From a virus: a stretch of DNA of 22,663 bases. The notes below the pieces were generated by a model that saw only the letters and a program-made list of their open reading frames with translations, was not told the origin of the DNA and did no database searches. This document shows, one piece after another, positions 7,799-15,301 of this stretch. Within the stretch, counting starts at the first letter, position 1. Each line of letters begins with the position of its first letter. Made by a program: the position numbers and the translations under genes. Where the stretch lies: positions 1 through 22,663 of the IMG/VR virus record IMGVR_UViG_3300028829_000081; one strand, 5' to 3'.

Positions 7799-8088
7799 GT
7801 TGTCACCGTTACTGTTCCGACAGAGCCCGTAGCTTGTGAACCACGAACATACGGAGAATAAGCTAAGGGCACTCTAACATAACCATCATGGTTAAAGATA
7901 GCCCCCGGCTCCAGTCCGCTGTCATCTGTTTGAAGATTAGTAAATACCGCAAAAGTATTGCGCCCCTCCCCTGGGTTCTGCATCTGCTCCAAGTATACAG
8001 AAAACGCCCGAACAATCTCTGCTAAATATTGTTGGTCATACTCTTTCGGAGCAACAGGAAAGAAAGGAAGGACAAGGTTACGAGACAT
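7795..8088 (-). CDS. Small conserved phage protein with C-terminal VGTVTVTT
   Basis: I place the start at the ATG at 8088, giving 97 aa, rather than at an upstream ATG at 8139. It shares a base with the stop of the 720-aa gene (TAATG), the usual coupling here, and the residues upstream are only the antisense-like tail of that gene. The protein opens with MSRNLVLPFFPVAPKEYD, then a helix (YLAEIVRAFSVYLEQMQNPGEG), then a short beta-rich half (LEPGAIFNHDGYVRVP). I recall this type of protein next to the tail-hub-like gene in marine phages, with no proven function. The last residues (ATGSVGTVTVTT) closely match the end of the 99-aa protein at 17421-17720 and the repeat unit of the protein at 15302-15997. 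A small tail component is likely. Confidence 0.84.
   Translation of the reverse strand: MSRNLVLPFFPVAPKEYDQQYLAEIVRAFSVYLEQMQNPGEGRNTFAVFTNLQTDDSGLEPGAIFNHDGYVRVPLAYSPYVRGSQATGSVGTVTVTT
7796..7821 (-). repeat. Shared 3' end module, copy 1 (VTVTT stop with ATGA overlap)
   Basis: This 26-bp segment matches 17422-17447 at 23 of 26 positions by eye. Both encode the ending V-G-x-V-T-V-T-T, and both carry the stop codon inside an ATGA overlap with the next gene. Confidence 0.8.
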
Positions 8089-10250
8089 TAGCGCATCCCG
8101 TCTGGCTGTATATCCACCCTCGGTGAACCCAGCCGCCACGTTGTGCCCGCATCCGTTGTTTCGATCTTAAAGGCAAACGATCTGCCCCTTAGTCGAACAT
8201 GCACTTGCTCAGTAAACTGCTCCACCGGAACAGTTGCAGTTTTCTCCACGACCTTTGCGTTAGTCTGCAAATAGTTACCGCCAGGGAAATTACGAGTCTT
8301 GAGCGTCATCGTGGCCTGTGGAGTTTGATTGGTGCTGTCGCGGAATGTTAGGTCAGGAATCATACGACGCAAGAATGCAAACTGATCCCCCTCGCCTAGA
8401 TCCATCTGGCTACTCTCGATGTACGCACTGATACCACTAGCTGGGTTTGTACTACCGTCGTCAAAACCCTGCTCCTGATAGTACAAAACATGATCCGATG
8501 CCGCCGCAACAGGTAGATCTTCTACGCCCCGATCCAACCAGCATGTACGGTTTAACGACCCATAATACCAGATCTGCTGCTGGTAGTTGTACACAACGTA
8601 GCTGTCGTTTTCAGTGCTAGAAGCCGATGGATAGAACCACCAAACCTCAGAAAACGCTGTGTTCGTACCCGCTGTAACCTTTTCTAGCTGATCGGAGTTA
8701 ATGTTGCTAAACACATAATCCCGAACAGTACACGGCAACCGCTGCACCGCACCGCCGTAGACATAAAACTCTTCTGCACCCATCCAATACACGTTGTCCT
8801 CAACCGCAATAGACGCCAACGGACCAGCAATCGTGATGTTTTCAGACACAGTATTGATACCAAAGGTAAATGGGGGCCCAAGGAACTGCATCGCATGCAA
8901 CGATACATCCGTAAACACCAGTACCTGCTGTCGTGTTTCAACAGCCGTAATGATCTCGGACCCAGAACCGAGGCGCAAGTCCCCAGCCGTATTAGTTGCC
9001 GTAGCGTTCCACTCGGTTAAAGAAGCTTGGTCCGAGAACCGTATGAGCAACGGATCCTGAACCCCAGGATTAAGCTCACTGTCGCAACCAAACGCGATGA
9101 TGTGCCGATCACGGTCCGAAACCAGAACCTTTTTAGCTATGATCGGAGTAGTGTTGGCACCTGTTAACGAAGCAAGTTCCACGGCTCTTGTGCTTGTGCC
9201 GTTGGTTTTGTCCCAATAAAATAAATCGCCGTCGCGCACGTTTATAAGCAGATCCTCACCAAAGTTATCATGCGACCAAATGCGAAGGGTTTGACCCGAT
9301 GTGGTTAAGTTTGCAGCACTGTCCCAAGCTCCGCGACCCCACGTTCCCGCGCCCCAACCCACGCCCGTAATTGTCGTGTCAAGGCCCGTGTTGATCTGGT
9401 ATGCGCCCACGACACTAGAGCCTCCGTTCCCGCTGTCACTTGTGGACGCAAAAACAAAACCGCTAGAAACGACATCTATTCCTGTAACAGGATCTGTAAC
9501 TGTAACTGTAGGAACCAAGCCTGATGAGGTAGTTATACTAGGGATGGTAGAAACCACTCGAGCTTCAATTAAGTAAGAATTAACATTTAAAACAGACGTA
9601 ATTTGATATTCTTGGTTTAAAATGGCGGCTGTTATATTGTCCCCCAACGTAACAGCACCTGAAAACGTTACAAAGTCAGACTCTAAAGCGCCATGGGCAG
9701 CATCTGTTACTGTAATTGTTGCACATAAAACTGCGGCACCAGAACTGTGTGCTGCTGGTGTGGTGAGTGATTGGCCTCGTAAACAACCCTGTAATACGTT
9801 GCTTGATATAGCAGCATAAGTAATTATTTCGTTGTTTATTTTTATACGTCCAGATTCGGGAAAACCTGTGGACGAAGATAAGGTAATCTCGTCGGCATCA
9901 ATAGCCACATCCGCGCTTAAAGTGTTCGCCGCAGCAGAAAACGTCACATCCCCCGCAGACGTAGTGACTCGGATCGGAGTAATATCGTTATATCCACCGC
10001 CCTCGTTTATGTAATACTTTAGGTGCGTACCAACGCCCAAGTACCGCTCACCTTGGAGCGCGACCCATGGGTGCAATGCACGGCATGTACCTAAAAAGTA
10101 GGTGGAAGAACTAGGCTCCCACCCACCTATTTTTTCTGGAAAGCCAAACCGAAACCTAACCTTATCCATATCAAACCACCCGCCCTCATTGGAGTACGAC
10201 GTAGTTTCACGGTTAATTCCTGGTCGGAACTGGAGTTTGGTTAGTGGCAT
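8088..10250 (-). CDS. Large tail protein, tail-tube/stabilisation-like (FRPGINRET family)
   Basis: This 720-aa, beta-rich protein begins with KLQFRPGINRETTSY and NEGGWFDMDKVRFRFGFPEKIGGW. I recall this signature from a widespread marine phage family thought to resemble podovirus tail tube B or P22 gp10-type tail proteins. That structural link is recalled, not tested. Residues about 115-175 hold a small module (SGRIKINNEIITY, LQGCLRG, AAHSSGAAV) of a type also found in other phage tail proteins. Around residue 285 are SSVVGAYQINTG and GWGAGTWGRGAWDS. The C-terminal half has repeated aromatic strands, suggesting a propeller. The Shine-Dalgarno GGAG overlaps the upstream stop, about 10 bases before the ATG. 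It probably forms the tail hub or nozzle below the adaptor ring; an alternative is a baseplate-like component of a short-tailed or siphovirus-like particle. Confidence 0.87.
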   Translation of the reverse strand: MPLTKLQFRPGINRETTSYSNEGGWFDMDKVRFRFGFPEKIGGWEPSSSTYFLGTCRALHPWVALQGERYLGVGTHLKYYINEGGGYNDITPIRVTTSAGDVTFSAAANTLSADVAIDADEITLSSSTGFPESGRIKINNEIITYAAISSNVLQGCLRGQSLTTPAAHSSGAAVLCATITVTDAAHGALESDFVTFSGAVTLGDNITAAILNQEYQITSVLNVNSYLIEARVVSTIPSITTSSGLVPTVTVTDPVTGIDVVSSGFVFASTSDSGNGGSSVVGAYQINTGLDTTITGVGWGAGTWGRGAWDSAANLTTSGQTLRIWSHDNFGEDLLINVRDGDLFYWDKTNGTSTRAVELASLTGANTTPIIAKKVLVSDRDRHIIAFGCDSELNPGVQDPLLIRFSDQASLTEWNATATNTAGDLRLGSGSEIITAVETRQQVLVFTDVSLHAMQFLGPPFTFGINTVSENITIAGPLASIAVEDNVYWMGAEEFYVYGGAVQRLPCTVRDYVFSNINSDQLEKVTAGTNTAFSEVWWFYPSASSTENDSYVVYNYQQQIWYYGSLNRTCWLDRGVEDLPVAAASDHVLYYQEQGFDDGSTNPASGISAYIESSQMDLGEGDQFAFLRRMIPDLTFRDSTNQTPQATMTLKTRNFPGGNYLQTNAKVVEKTATVPVEQFTEQVHVRLRGRSFAFKIETTDAGTTWRLGSPRVDIQPDGMR

Positions 10251-10259
10251 TTAGCACTC

Positions 10260-10493
10260 CTAGTTTACAACTTCCGCCTCTTCGACTTCCTCTGGATTTT
10301 CCAGAGCGTCAGCCAAGAGTTCAACGAACTTCTGACGCCCAATAGACAGTTGGTCCAAGTTGAACTGAGCGTTGCCCAGCTTGCGGTCCAAATCCTGAAC
10401 GTGGTTCAGGTATGCCTTTTGAGTGTCATTCATGTCTTCGACGTTGTATTCGATGTCGTTGACGGTGATCGGGGTCTTTTCATTTTTTCCCAT
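10260..10493 (-). CDS. Small coiled-coil phage protein
   Basis: I chose the ATG at 10493 over the GTG one codon earlier because AGGAG (10505-10501) is seven bases upstream. The 77-aa protein begins with a short beta hairpin (TPITVNDIEYNVEDM) and continues as one long charged helix (DTQKAYLNHVQDLDRKLGNA and QLSIGRQKFVELL), ending in an acidic tail. I recall this layout from small proteins beside tail fibre genes in marine phages and cyanophages, where it is unassigned. It may be a chaperone or a minor tail component. No enzymatic motif is visible. Confidence 0.82.
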   Translation of the reverse strand: MGKNEKTPITVNDIEYNVEDMNDTQKAYLNHVQDLDRKLGNAQFNLDQLSIGRQKFVELLADALENPEEVEEAEVVN

Positions 10494-10500
10494 CACAAGT

Positions 10501-10505
10501 CTCCT
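10501..10505 (-). promoter_or_regulatory. Ribosome binding site deciding the start of the small coiled-coil gene
   Basis: AGGAG on the minus strand lies seven bases before the ATG at 10493 and four before the GTG at 10496. The spacing favours the ATG. Confidence 0.7.
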
Positions 10506-10515
10506 ATGTTAAAGT

Positions 10516-10764
10516 TTAAGATGCAGTGTAACCATTACCCGCAGTGATAGCCGCGTTTGCTGCGGTCATATCTTCCGTTGTCCAGAAGTCTTTTGCGACC
10601 ATCAATTGTAGATGCTCTACATTACGATTAACAGTGCCTTGACGATCTTCTGCGTCGATAATGGCATCTTGGTTTCCCGCAACGATGTCGTTGATTAGAT
10701 CAACAGAGTGACCCATGGCTGTGTAGTGTTGTGCGATTTCTTCCGCAGTTGGTGTATCAGTCAT
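10516..10764 (-). CDS. Small helical protein downstream of the tail fibre
   Basis: The start is set at the ATG at 10764, giving 82 aa. GGAG (10774-10771) lies six bases upstream, while the longer frame from 10800 would begin inside the fibre gene's end. The protein is acidic and helical. Its first half reads TDTPTAEEIAQHYTAMGHSV and continues LINDIVAGNQDAI; its second half contains VEHLQLMVAKDFWTTEDM and an Ala/Thr-rich end. I do not recognise the family with confidence. Genes directly after S74-type fibres often encode small fibre assembly factors or minor tail proteins, which is the best inference here. Confidence 0.8.
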   Translation of the reverse strand: MTDTPTAEEIAQHYTAMGHSVDLINDIVAGNQDAIIDAEDRQGTVNRNVEHLQLMVAKDFWTTEDMTAANAAITAGNGYTAS

Positions 10765-10770
10765 TTGTTT

Positions 10771-10774
10771 CTCC
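10771..10774 (-). promoter_or_regulatory. Ribosome binding site deciding the start of the 82-aa gene
   Basis: GGAG on the minus strand lies six bases before the ATG at 10764. No comparable site precedes the alternative start at 10800. Confidence 0.72.
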
Positions 10775-10792
10775 TTTTCTGACTGGTTACAG

Positions 10793-11128
10793 TTATGCAC
10801 TTTCCAGTGCGGCTAAACGAGCTTCCAACTCATCATTTTTCGCAGAAAGCTCTTGTACTGCTTTGACAAGATGCCAAGTGATGGCATCTGAATCCACCCT
10901 TAAAACACCAGTGGATTCTTCTTTGATACAACTAGGAAATACTTCCTGTATTTCCTGCGCTATTACACCGACTTGAGTTCCATCGACATCCACAGCTTGG
11001 TGTGTTGGAAGTTCAGAAATTTCTTCGGGGGAGCGATATTCAAAGTTGCGTATTTGAAGTTGGTTTAATTCAGTCAAACCAACTGTGCTATCGGTTATAT
11101 TTTTCTTTAGGCGGCGGTCAGACACAGT
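10793..11128 (-). other. Peptidase S74 (endosialidase chaperone) domain of the tail fibre
   Basis: This segment encodes residues 1389-1499. It has the Ser-Asp-Arg-Arg-Leu-Lys catalytic motif, the conserved GVIAQEIQEVFP stretch and a C-terminal helical coil. In known homologues the domain trimerises the fibre and is then removed by autoproteolysis at the serine, so it is probably absent from the mature fibre. Confidence 0.9.
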
Positions 11129-14100
11129 TGCCCAAGTTGTAGAATTGCTGCCTTGGTAAAGAGTCCCCGACCCTCCAGACTCATTAGAAACCTTAATAAA
11201 CCCTGTACCTGTACCTTTACCATAGACTGTTGCGTTACCGCTATGAATAGTCATTTCAGAGCTTACAGAGGCACTTGAGGCTTGAATGTTATAACCCACA
11301 TAAAGGTTTCTATCGCCTGTCTGTAAGTTACCTCCTGCATTTTTACCTATAAGGGTGTTTAGGCTACCTGTAGTAACTGCCTTACCCGCGCCTTGTCCAA
11401 TAAACGTGTTGTTGCTGCCTGTAGTAATGTTTTCCCCCGCAGCGGCAGCGGTGCCTGACAGGGTAGACCCTATTGCAACATTCATTTCGCCGCCAGTAAG
11501 CTGTTTACCGACCTGATAACCAATCATGACGTTGGCATTTGCACTCGTAGCAGATTCACCTGCGTCCGAGCCTATAAAGGTGTTTTCTCTACCGTTAGTA
11601 ACCGATAACCCAGCATTGTAACCCACTGCGGTGTTATTACTTGCTCCAGTAAAGCTATCGCCTCGCAAAGCATTGTAGCCTATTGCGGTGTTTGCAGTAG
11701 CGGTTTGAGTTGTCAATCCGTTCCACTGTGCGGCACCACTGCCAACGGCAGTGTTGTAATAAACGCTTCCCGTAGTAGCCGAGTTGGCTTTCAGTGCGCT
11801 GCTGCCAATACCTACGTTTTGCGAAAAGTTGCCTGTCGTGTGAGAACCTTGCTTACCAGATTCATGCCCAACGTATGTGCAGCTATTTCTTGGGCCAGTT
11901 GTAACAGACCCCGCCTCACCAGAAGAATGACCGATAAACGTAGAGTTGTCTTTATTTGCCGTTGTTGCGGAGGCTGTGTATGCCGCACGATAACCAACCG
12001 CAACCATGTCATTTGTGGAAGTGCCGCCGTAGTTGGCTTGATAACCAATGGCAATGTGTCGAATAGAGGTGCTGTTTACATAACTTGCGCGATAGCCAAT
12101 GGCGACAACAGAATGACCTGTGGTGTTGGAGTATGCGGCTTGATGCCCAAGTGCAGTATTTTCACCTGCGGTTGTGCTTAAACGGAGTGCGTCAGTACCT
12201 AAAGCAGTATTGTTTGTGCCTGAGCTATTGGTGAGAAGAGCATTTGCACCAACTGCTACATTGTAACTCCCTGAAGAATTTGCTGCTAAAGCACTGAAAC
12301 CTTGGACCGTGTTGTAAGCCCCAGTTGATGTTGCACCCGCCGCATTCCACCCCATCGCTGTGTTACCATCAGCCGTACTGGACCTAAGTGCAAAATACCC
12401 CGTGGCAGTTAAATAAGCACCCGTCTGGTTACTATACCCAGCCTGATAGCCAACAGCAGTGTTGCTGCTGGCGGTGGTGTTTGTATAAAGTGCTTGATGC
12501 CCAACAGCCGTGTTATTGCCGCCAGTGTTACTATGAAGCGTAGAGTAACCAAGAGCCGTGTTGTTGCTTGCGGTGCTTGCCACATACAATGAGTTTGTAC
12601 CAACAGCGGTGTTGTAATTACCCGTTGTTGTTCCACCAATAGCACCAACACCAATAGCCGTGTTCTGTACGCCTGTTGTAAGAGCGTCACCTGCTTGGTA
12701 ACCAACAGCCGTGTTGTAGGATGCAGTTGTTTGTAAATAAAGAGCCTGACGACCCACCGCTGTATTGTACTCACCTGTCGTGTTCAAAACTAGAGCGTTA
12801 TCGCCTACCGCTACGTTAGACCCACCCGAAGTATTTGCATTTAAAGCGGCGTTGCCCACCGCAGTATTTCGATCACCAGTAAGAATACCCGTCATAACAT
12901 CACGACCAATCGCAGTGTTAAATGTACCAGTAGTCGTGGCTGTTCCTGCTCTTGTGCCTACTGCCGTGTTGTAACCGCCTGTTGCATCTTTTAGTGCTTG
13001 ATAACCGATTGCTGTTATATCTGTCCCAGTATTATTACTATAAGCAGCTTGATACCCAACGGCAGTGTTGTTGCTGGCGGTGGTGTTGTTTCCCAAAGCA
13101 AACTGACCGACAGCTACGTTGCTACCGCCAGATGTGTTCACATCAAGGGTGCGATAACCAAGTGCCGTGTTATTTGAGCCAGTGGTGTTTAGGCGCAATG
13201 CCTCACGACCAAACGCTTCGTTAGCACTGCCCGTGGTGTTTGCACCCAAAGCGGAGTAGCCAACTGCGGTGCTGTAGTTACCCGTGGTGTTGGCATCAAG
13301 TGCTTGGTAGCCAATAGCCGTCAAGTCCGTTCCAGTAGTATTAGCATAACCAGCTTGATACCCAACGGCTGTGTTGTTGCTGGCGGTGGTGATAGAGGTG
13401 AGAGCCTCGCCACCAATGGCGGTATTAAAGCTACCTGACGCATTTCTCAGCGTAACATCACCAACTGCTACGTTACTGCTGCCAGTCGCACCATCCCCAG
13501 AATAAGAGCCAACGAAGACGTTGTAGCCTTGTGTGGTCAGTGCCGTTCCAGCAGCAAAACCAATCGCTGTGTTTCTTGTTCCGCCAGAAGCAATGCTATC
13601 AAGCGCAGTATCACCAAGCGCCACGTTGTTTGTACCAACAGGATAATTCCCGTCCAGCTTGATCGTGCCGCTAGATACGTCTAGCGCAGCAGCAAACGTA
13701 GCATTCCCAGAATCGTCAAAGTATAATCGAGGATTCCCGTCCCCGTCTGAAAGAACAATGTGGTTGTCGCTGTTGCGGATGTCCAAGCCACCTTGGTTGC
13801 CGTCAAACCGACCTAGAATACTGTTCTTTGAGCCGCCAACAATTACGTCCCCTGATTGATGCCCGACAAACGTGTTGTAATTAGCGTTAGCCGAAGCCGT
13901 ACCTGTTCCAGAACCCGCACCTGTAGCAGTGAATGTGCCGCCTACAGTGTTGGACGACGCACCAATTAGGGTGAAGTCTGTCGTCCCAAGAGTTTGAATG
14001 GTGTAGCTTACCCCAGAAACAATAGCTGTAGCTACGATTTCATCGCCAAGCGCATCTCCTGCCTGCTTTCCGACAACTGTGTTATTTGCCCCAGAAACCA

Positions 14101-15292
14101 TGTCGTTAAGAGCATTTACCCCCAATGCAACATTCGAAGATCCCGTAGTCAAAGACCCCCCTGCAAGATAACCAATCGCAGTGTTCGAAGATGCGGTCGA
14201 AACTTGTAAAGCTCCGTTTCCTATCGCTACGTTTTGATCTCCAGTAGTAACCGCGGACAACGCTGCACTTCCCAACGCTACATTATAATTACCGCCAGAG
14301 GCTAGTGCATCACCCGCCTGATTACCCAATGCCACGTTGCCTGTACCAACAGGATAATTCCCGTCTAGATTAATCGTGCCGCCATCGACTGACAGGTTGC
14401 CTGCAACTGTAACACCGTCTGATGTAACAGTTCCGTCCACATTAAGTGAGGTATTAAGGTCCACGGCTCCCGTAACTGTAAGAGCCGCTGTATCAATCGT
14501 CATAGCCGTAGACGCATCAATATCAACAGTCGGAGCAACAATCTCAATTTCAGTATCCGCGTCAATGTCAAGCTGACCATCGGCAGAAGAACTAATCTTC
14601 AAAGCAGTGTCGCGGAACTGAAGTTCATCAGTCGTTGTCATCTGGATGTTTGTGCCACCAGACGTATTGCCATTTGCTAGAATCTCAGAAAGCGTATCAA
14701 CCGTGCCTACCTGACTATCTACATACGCCTTGATTGACTGCTGTGTTGCCAACGCCGCCGCGTCATCAGACGCCATGTTGTCCTCGTCAAGAATCTTGTC
14801 TACCGACACACCACCCAAGCGTAGGCTATCAAAAAACGCGTTGTTAAAGACGTTCGCCGCTACCGCGCCAGTTCCAGCCCCGTTGAAAAACACAACCGCT
14901 GTCGTTCCTTGAGGAACGTCGTAGTCGTTGGACGCACTATATGTGCCTTGAAACAACCTAATAACCCGTGTTCCACCAAGATTATTCCGGACGTATATAA
15001 TCTTTTCTGCATCGTTTGGATCTAAACGAACAAAAACATCTGCGTCCGCTGCCCCAGGTGTCCCTGTGAAGATAACCAACCGATTACGACCGCTAGATGT
15101 TGCGCCGTCGCTAATCTCTAAAAGGTTTGGAGATCCGGAGGTCCCCGTTGAAGTCAGATTTATCGAAACCTGACCGTCAAGCGCGGTATCAACAAGCTGA
15201 AAGTTAATGTTTGTTGTATCGCCCCATGTGCCGGACTGTTCACCTGTGCCAATGAGCTCGATACCGTTATTTAATGTATATGTACTAGGCAT
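10793..15292 (-). CDS. Giant tail fibre: YadA-head-like repeats with C-terminal S74 intramolecular chaperone
   Basis: This 1499-aa protein has four parts. (1) The N-terminal attachment region begins TYTLNNGIELIGTGEQSGTWG and continues beta-rich to about 170; TQQSIKAYVDSQVGTV-like coiled sequence lies near 183-200. (2) A strand-rich region covers 215-318 (for example LTVTGAVDLNTSLNVDG). (3) About 53 copies of an N-T-A-V-G-Y-Q-A-type repeat, mostly 17 residues apart, span about 319-1330. They resemble trimeric autotransporter head repeats. (4) The C-terminal 111 residues match the peptidase S74/endosialidase chaperone. The dyad Ser1391 and Lys1396 sits in SDRRLKKN, with VGVIAQEIQEVFPS and a terminal coiled coil (ELEARLAALES). 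Established S74 behaviour is trimerisation followed by autocleavage at the serine. A Shine-Dalgarno AGGAT overlaps the upstream stop. Its role is probably host receptor binding; the target is unknown. Confidence 0.93.
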   Translation of the reverse strand: MPSTYTLNNGIELIGTGEQSGTWGDTTNINFQLVDTALDGQVSINLTSTGTSGSPNLLEISDGATSSGRNRLVIFTGTPGAADADVFVRLDPNDAEKIIYVRNNLGGTRVIRLFQGTYSASNDYDVPQGTTAVVFFNGAGTGAVAANVFNNAFFDSLRLGGVSVDKILDEDNMASDDAAALATQQSIKAYVDSQVGTVDTLSEILANGNTSGGTNIQMTTTDELQFRDTALKISSSADGQLDIDADTEIEIVAPTVDIDASTAMTIDTAALTVTGAVDLNTSLNVDGTVTSDGVTVAGNLSVDGGTINLDGNYPVGTGNVALGNQAGDALASGGNYNVALGSAALSAVTTGDQNVAIGNGALQVSTASSNTAIGYLAGGSLTTGSSNVALGVNALNDMVSGANNTVVGKQAGDALGDEIVATAIVSGVSYTIQTLGTTDFTLIGASSNTVGGTFTATGAGSGTGTASANANYNTFVGHQSGDVIVGGSKNSILGRFDGNQGGLDIRNSDNHIVLSDGDGNPRLYFDDSGNATFAAALDVSSGTIKLDGNYPVGTNNVALGDTALDSIASGGTRNTAIGFAAGTALTTQGYNVFVGSYSGDGATGSSNVAVGDVTLRNASGSFNTAIGGEALTSITTASNNTAVGYQAGYANTTGTDLTAIGYQALDANTTGNYSTAVGYSALGANTTGSANEAFGREALRLNTTGSNNTALGYRTLDVNTSGGSNVAVGQFALGNNTTASNNTAVGYQAAYSNNTGTDITAIGYQALKDATGGYNTAVGTRAGTATTTGTFNTAIGRDVMTGILTGDRNTAVGNAALNANTSGGSNVAVGDNALVLNTTGEYNTAVGRQALYLQTTASYNTAVGYQAGDALTTGVQNTAIGVGAIGGTTTGNYNTAVGTNSLYVASTASNNTALGYSTLHSNTGGNNTAVGHQALYTNTTASSNTAVGYQAGYSNQTGAYLTATGYFALRSSTADGNTAMGWNAAGATSTGAYNTVQGFSALAANSSGSYNVAVGANALLTNSSGTNNTALGTDALRLSTTAGENTALGHQAAYSNTTGHSVVAIGYRASYVNSTSIRHIAIGYQANYGGTSTNDMVAVGYRAAYTASATTANKDNSTFIGHSSGEAGSVTTGPRNSCTYVGHESGKQGSHTTGNFSQNVGIGSSALKANSATTGSVYYNTAVGSGAAQWNGLTTQTATANTAIGYNALRGDSFTGASNNTAVGYNAGLSVTNGRENTFIGSDAGESATSANANVMIGYQVGKQLTGGEMNVAIGSTLSGTAAAAGENITTGSNNTFIGQGAGKAVTTGSLNTLIGKNAGGNLQTGDRNLYVGYNIQASSASVSSEMTIHSGNATVYGKGTGTGFIKVSNESGGSGTLYQGSNSTTWATVSDRRLKKNITDSTVGLTELNQLQIRNFEYRSPEEISELPTHQAVDVDGTQVGVIAQEIQEVFPSCIKEESTGVLRVDSDAITWHLVKAVQELSAKNDELEARLAALESA
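13620..13671 (-). repeat. Copy 2 of an internal fibre duplication
   Basis: This 52-bp segment matches 14331-14382 at about 47 of 52 positions by eye. Both encode a G-T-I-(K/N)-L-D-G-N-Y-P-V-G-T segment followed by the first A-L-G repeat of a block, so each marks the beginning of a repeat block. Confidence 0.8.
13885..14050 (-). other. Inserted GTTDFT module inside the fibre repeats
   Basis: The fibre repeats are interrupted by a segment reading SYTIQTLGTTDFTLIGA, then NTVGGTFTATGAGSGTGTA, unlike the flanking A-V-G units. I recall very similar short modules inserted in unrelated marine phage structural proteins. That recollection is unverified here. The function is unknown. Confidence 0.7.
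14331..14382 (-). repeat. Copy 1 of an internal fibre duplication
   Basis: This is the partner of 13620-13671, with the same encoded block start (LDGNYPVGT). Together they suggest that the fibre grew by duplication of a whole block including its leading spacer. Confidence 0.8.
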
Positions 15293-15301
15293 GTTTTTAT
15301 C

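Larger units (their letters stand above)
11300..14338 (-). repeat. About 53 YadA-head-like repeats, mostly of 51 bp, inside the fibre gene
   Basis: Each unit encodes roughly N-T-A-(V/I/L)-G-Y-x-A-L followed by a short Asn/Thr/Ser/Gly turn. I counted 53 A-(V/I/L)-G-type cores by eye. The regular 17-residue, 51-bp period is clearest between about 11900 and 13440. Spacers and one inserted module interrupt the array near 13640-14060. Units are diverged, so this is an old repeat array rather than a recent tandem expansion. Confidence 0.9.

Noticed and set aside
8089-8139. Earlier start for the 97-aa gene at 8139
   Set aside because: It would overlap 17 codons of the tail-hub gene. The ATG at 8088 forms the TAATG coupling common to this operon and begins the conserved-looking N-terminus.
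11300-14338. CRISPR-like array suggested by regular short repeats
   Set aside because: The units are diverged, in frame, and encode the fibre repeat. There are no identical repeats with unique spacers and no cas gene.
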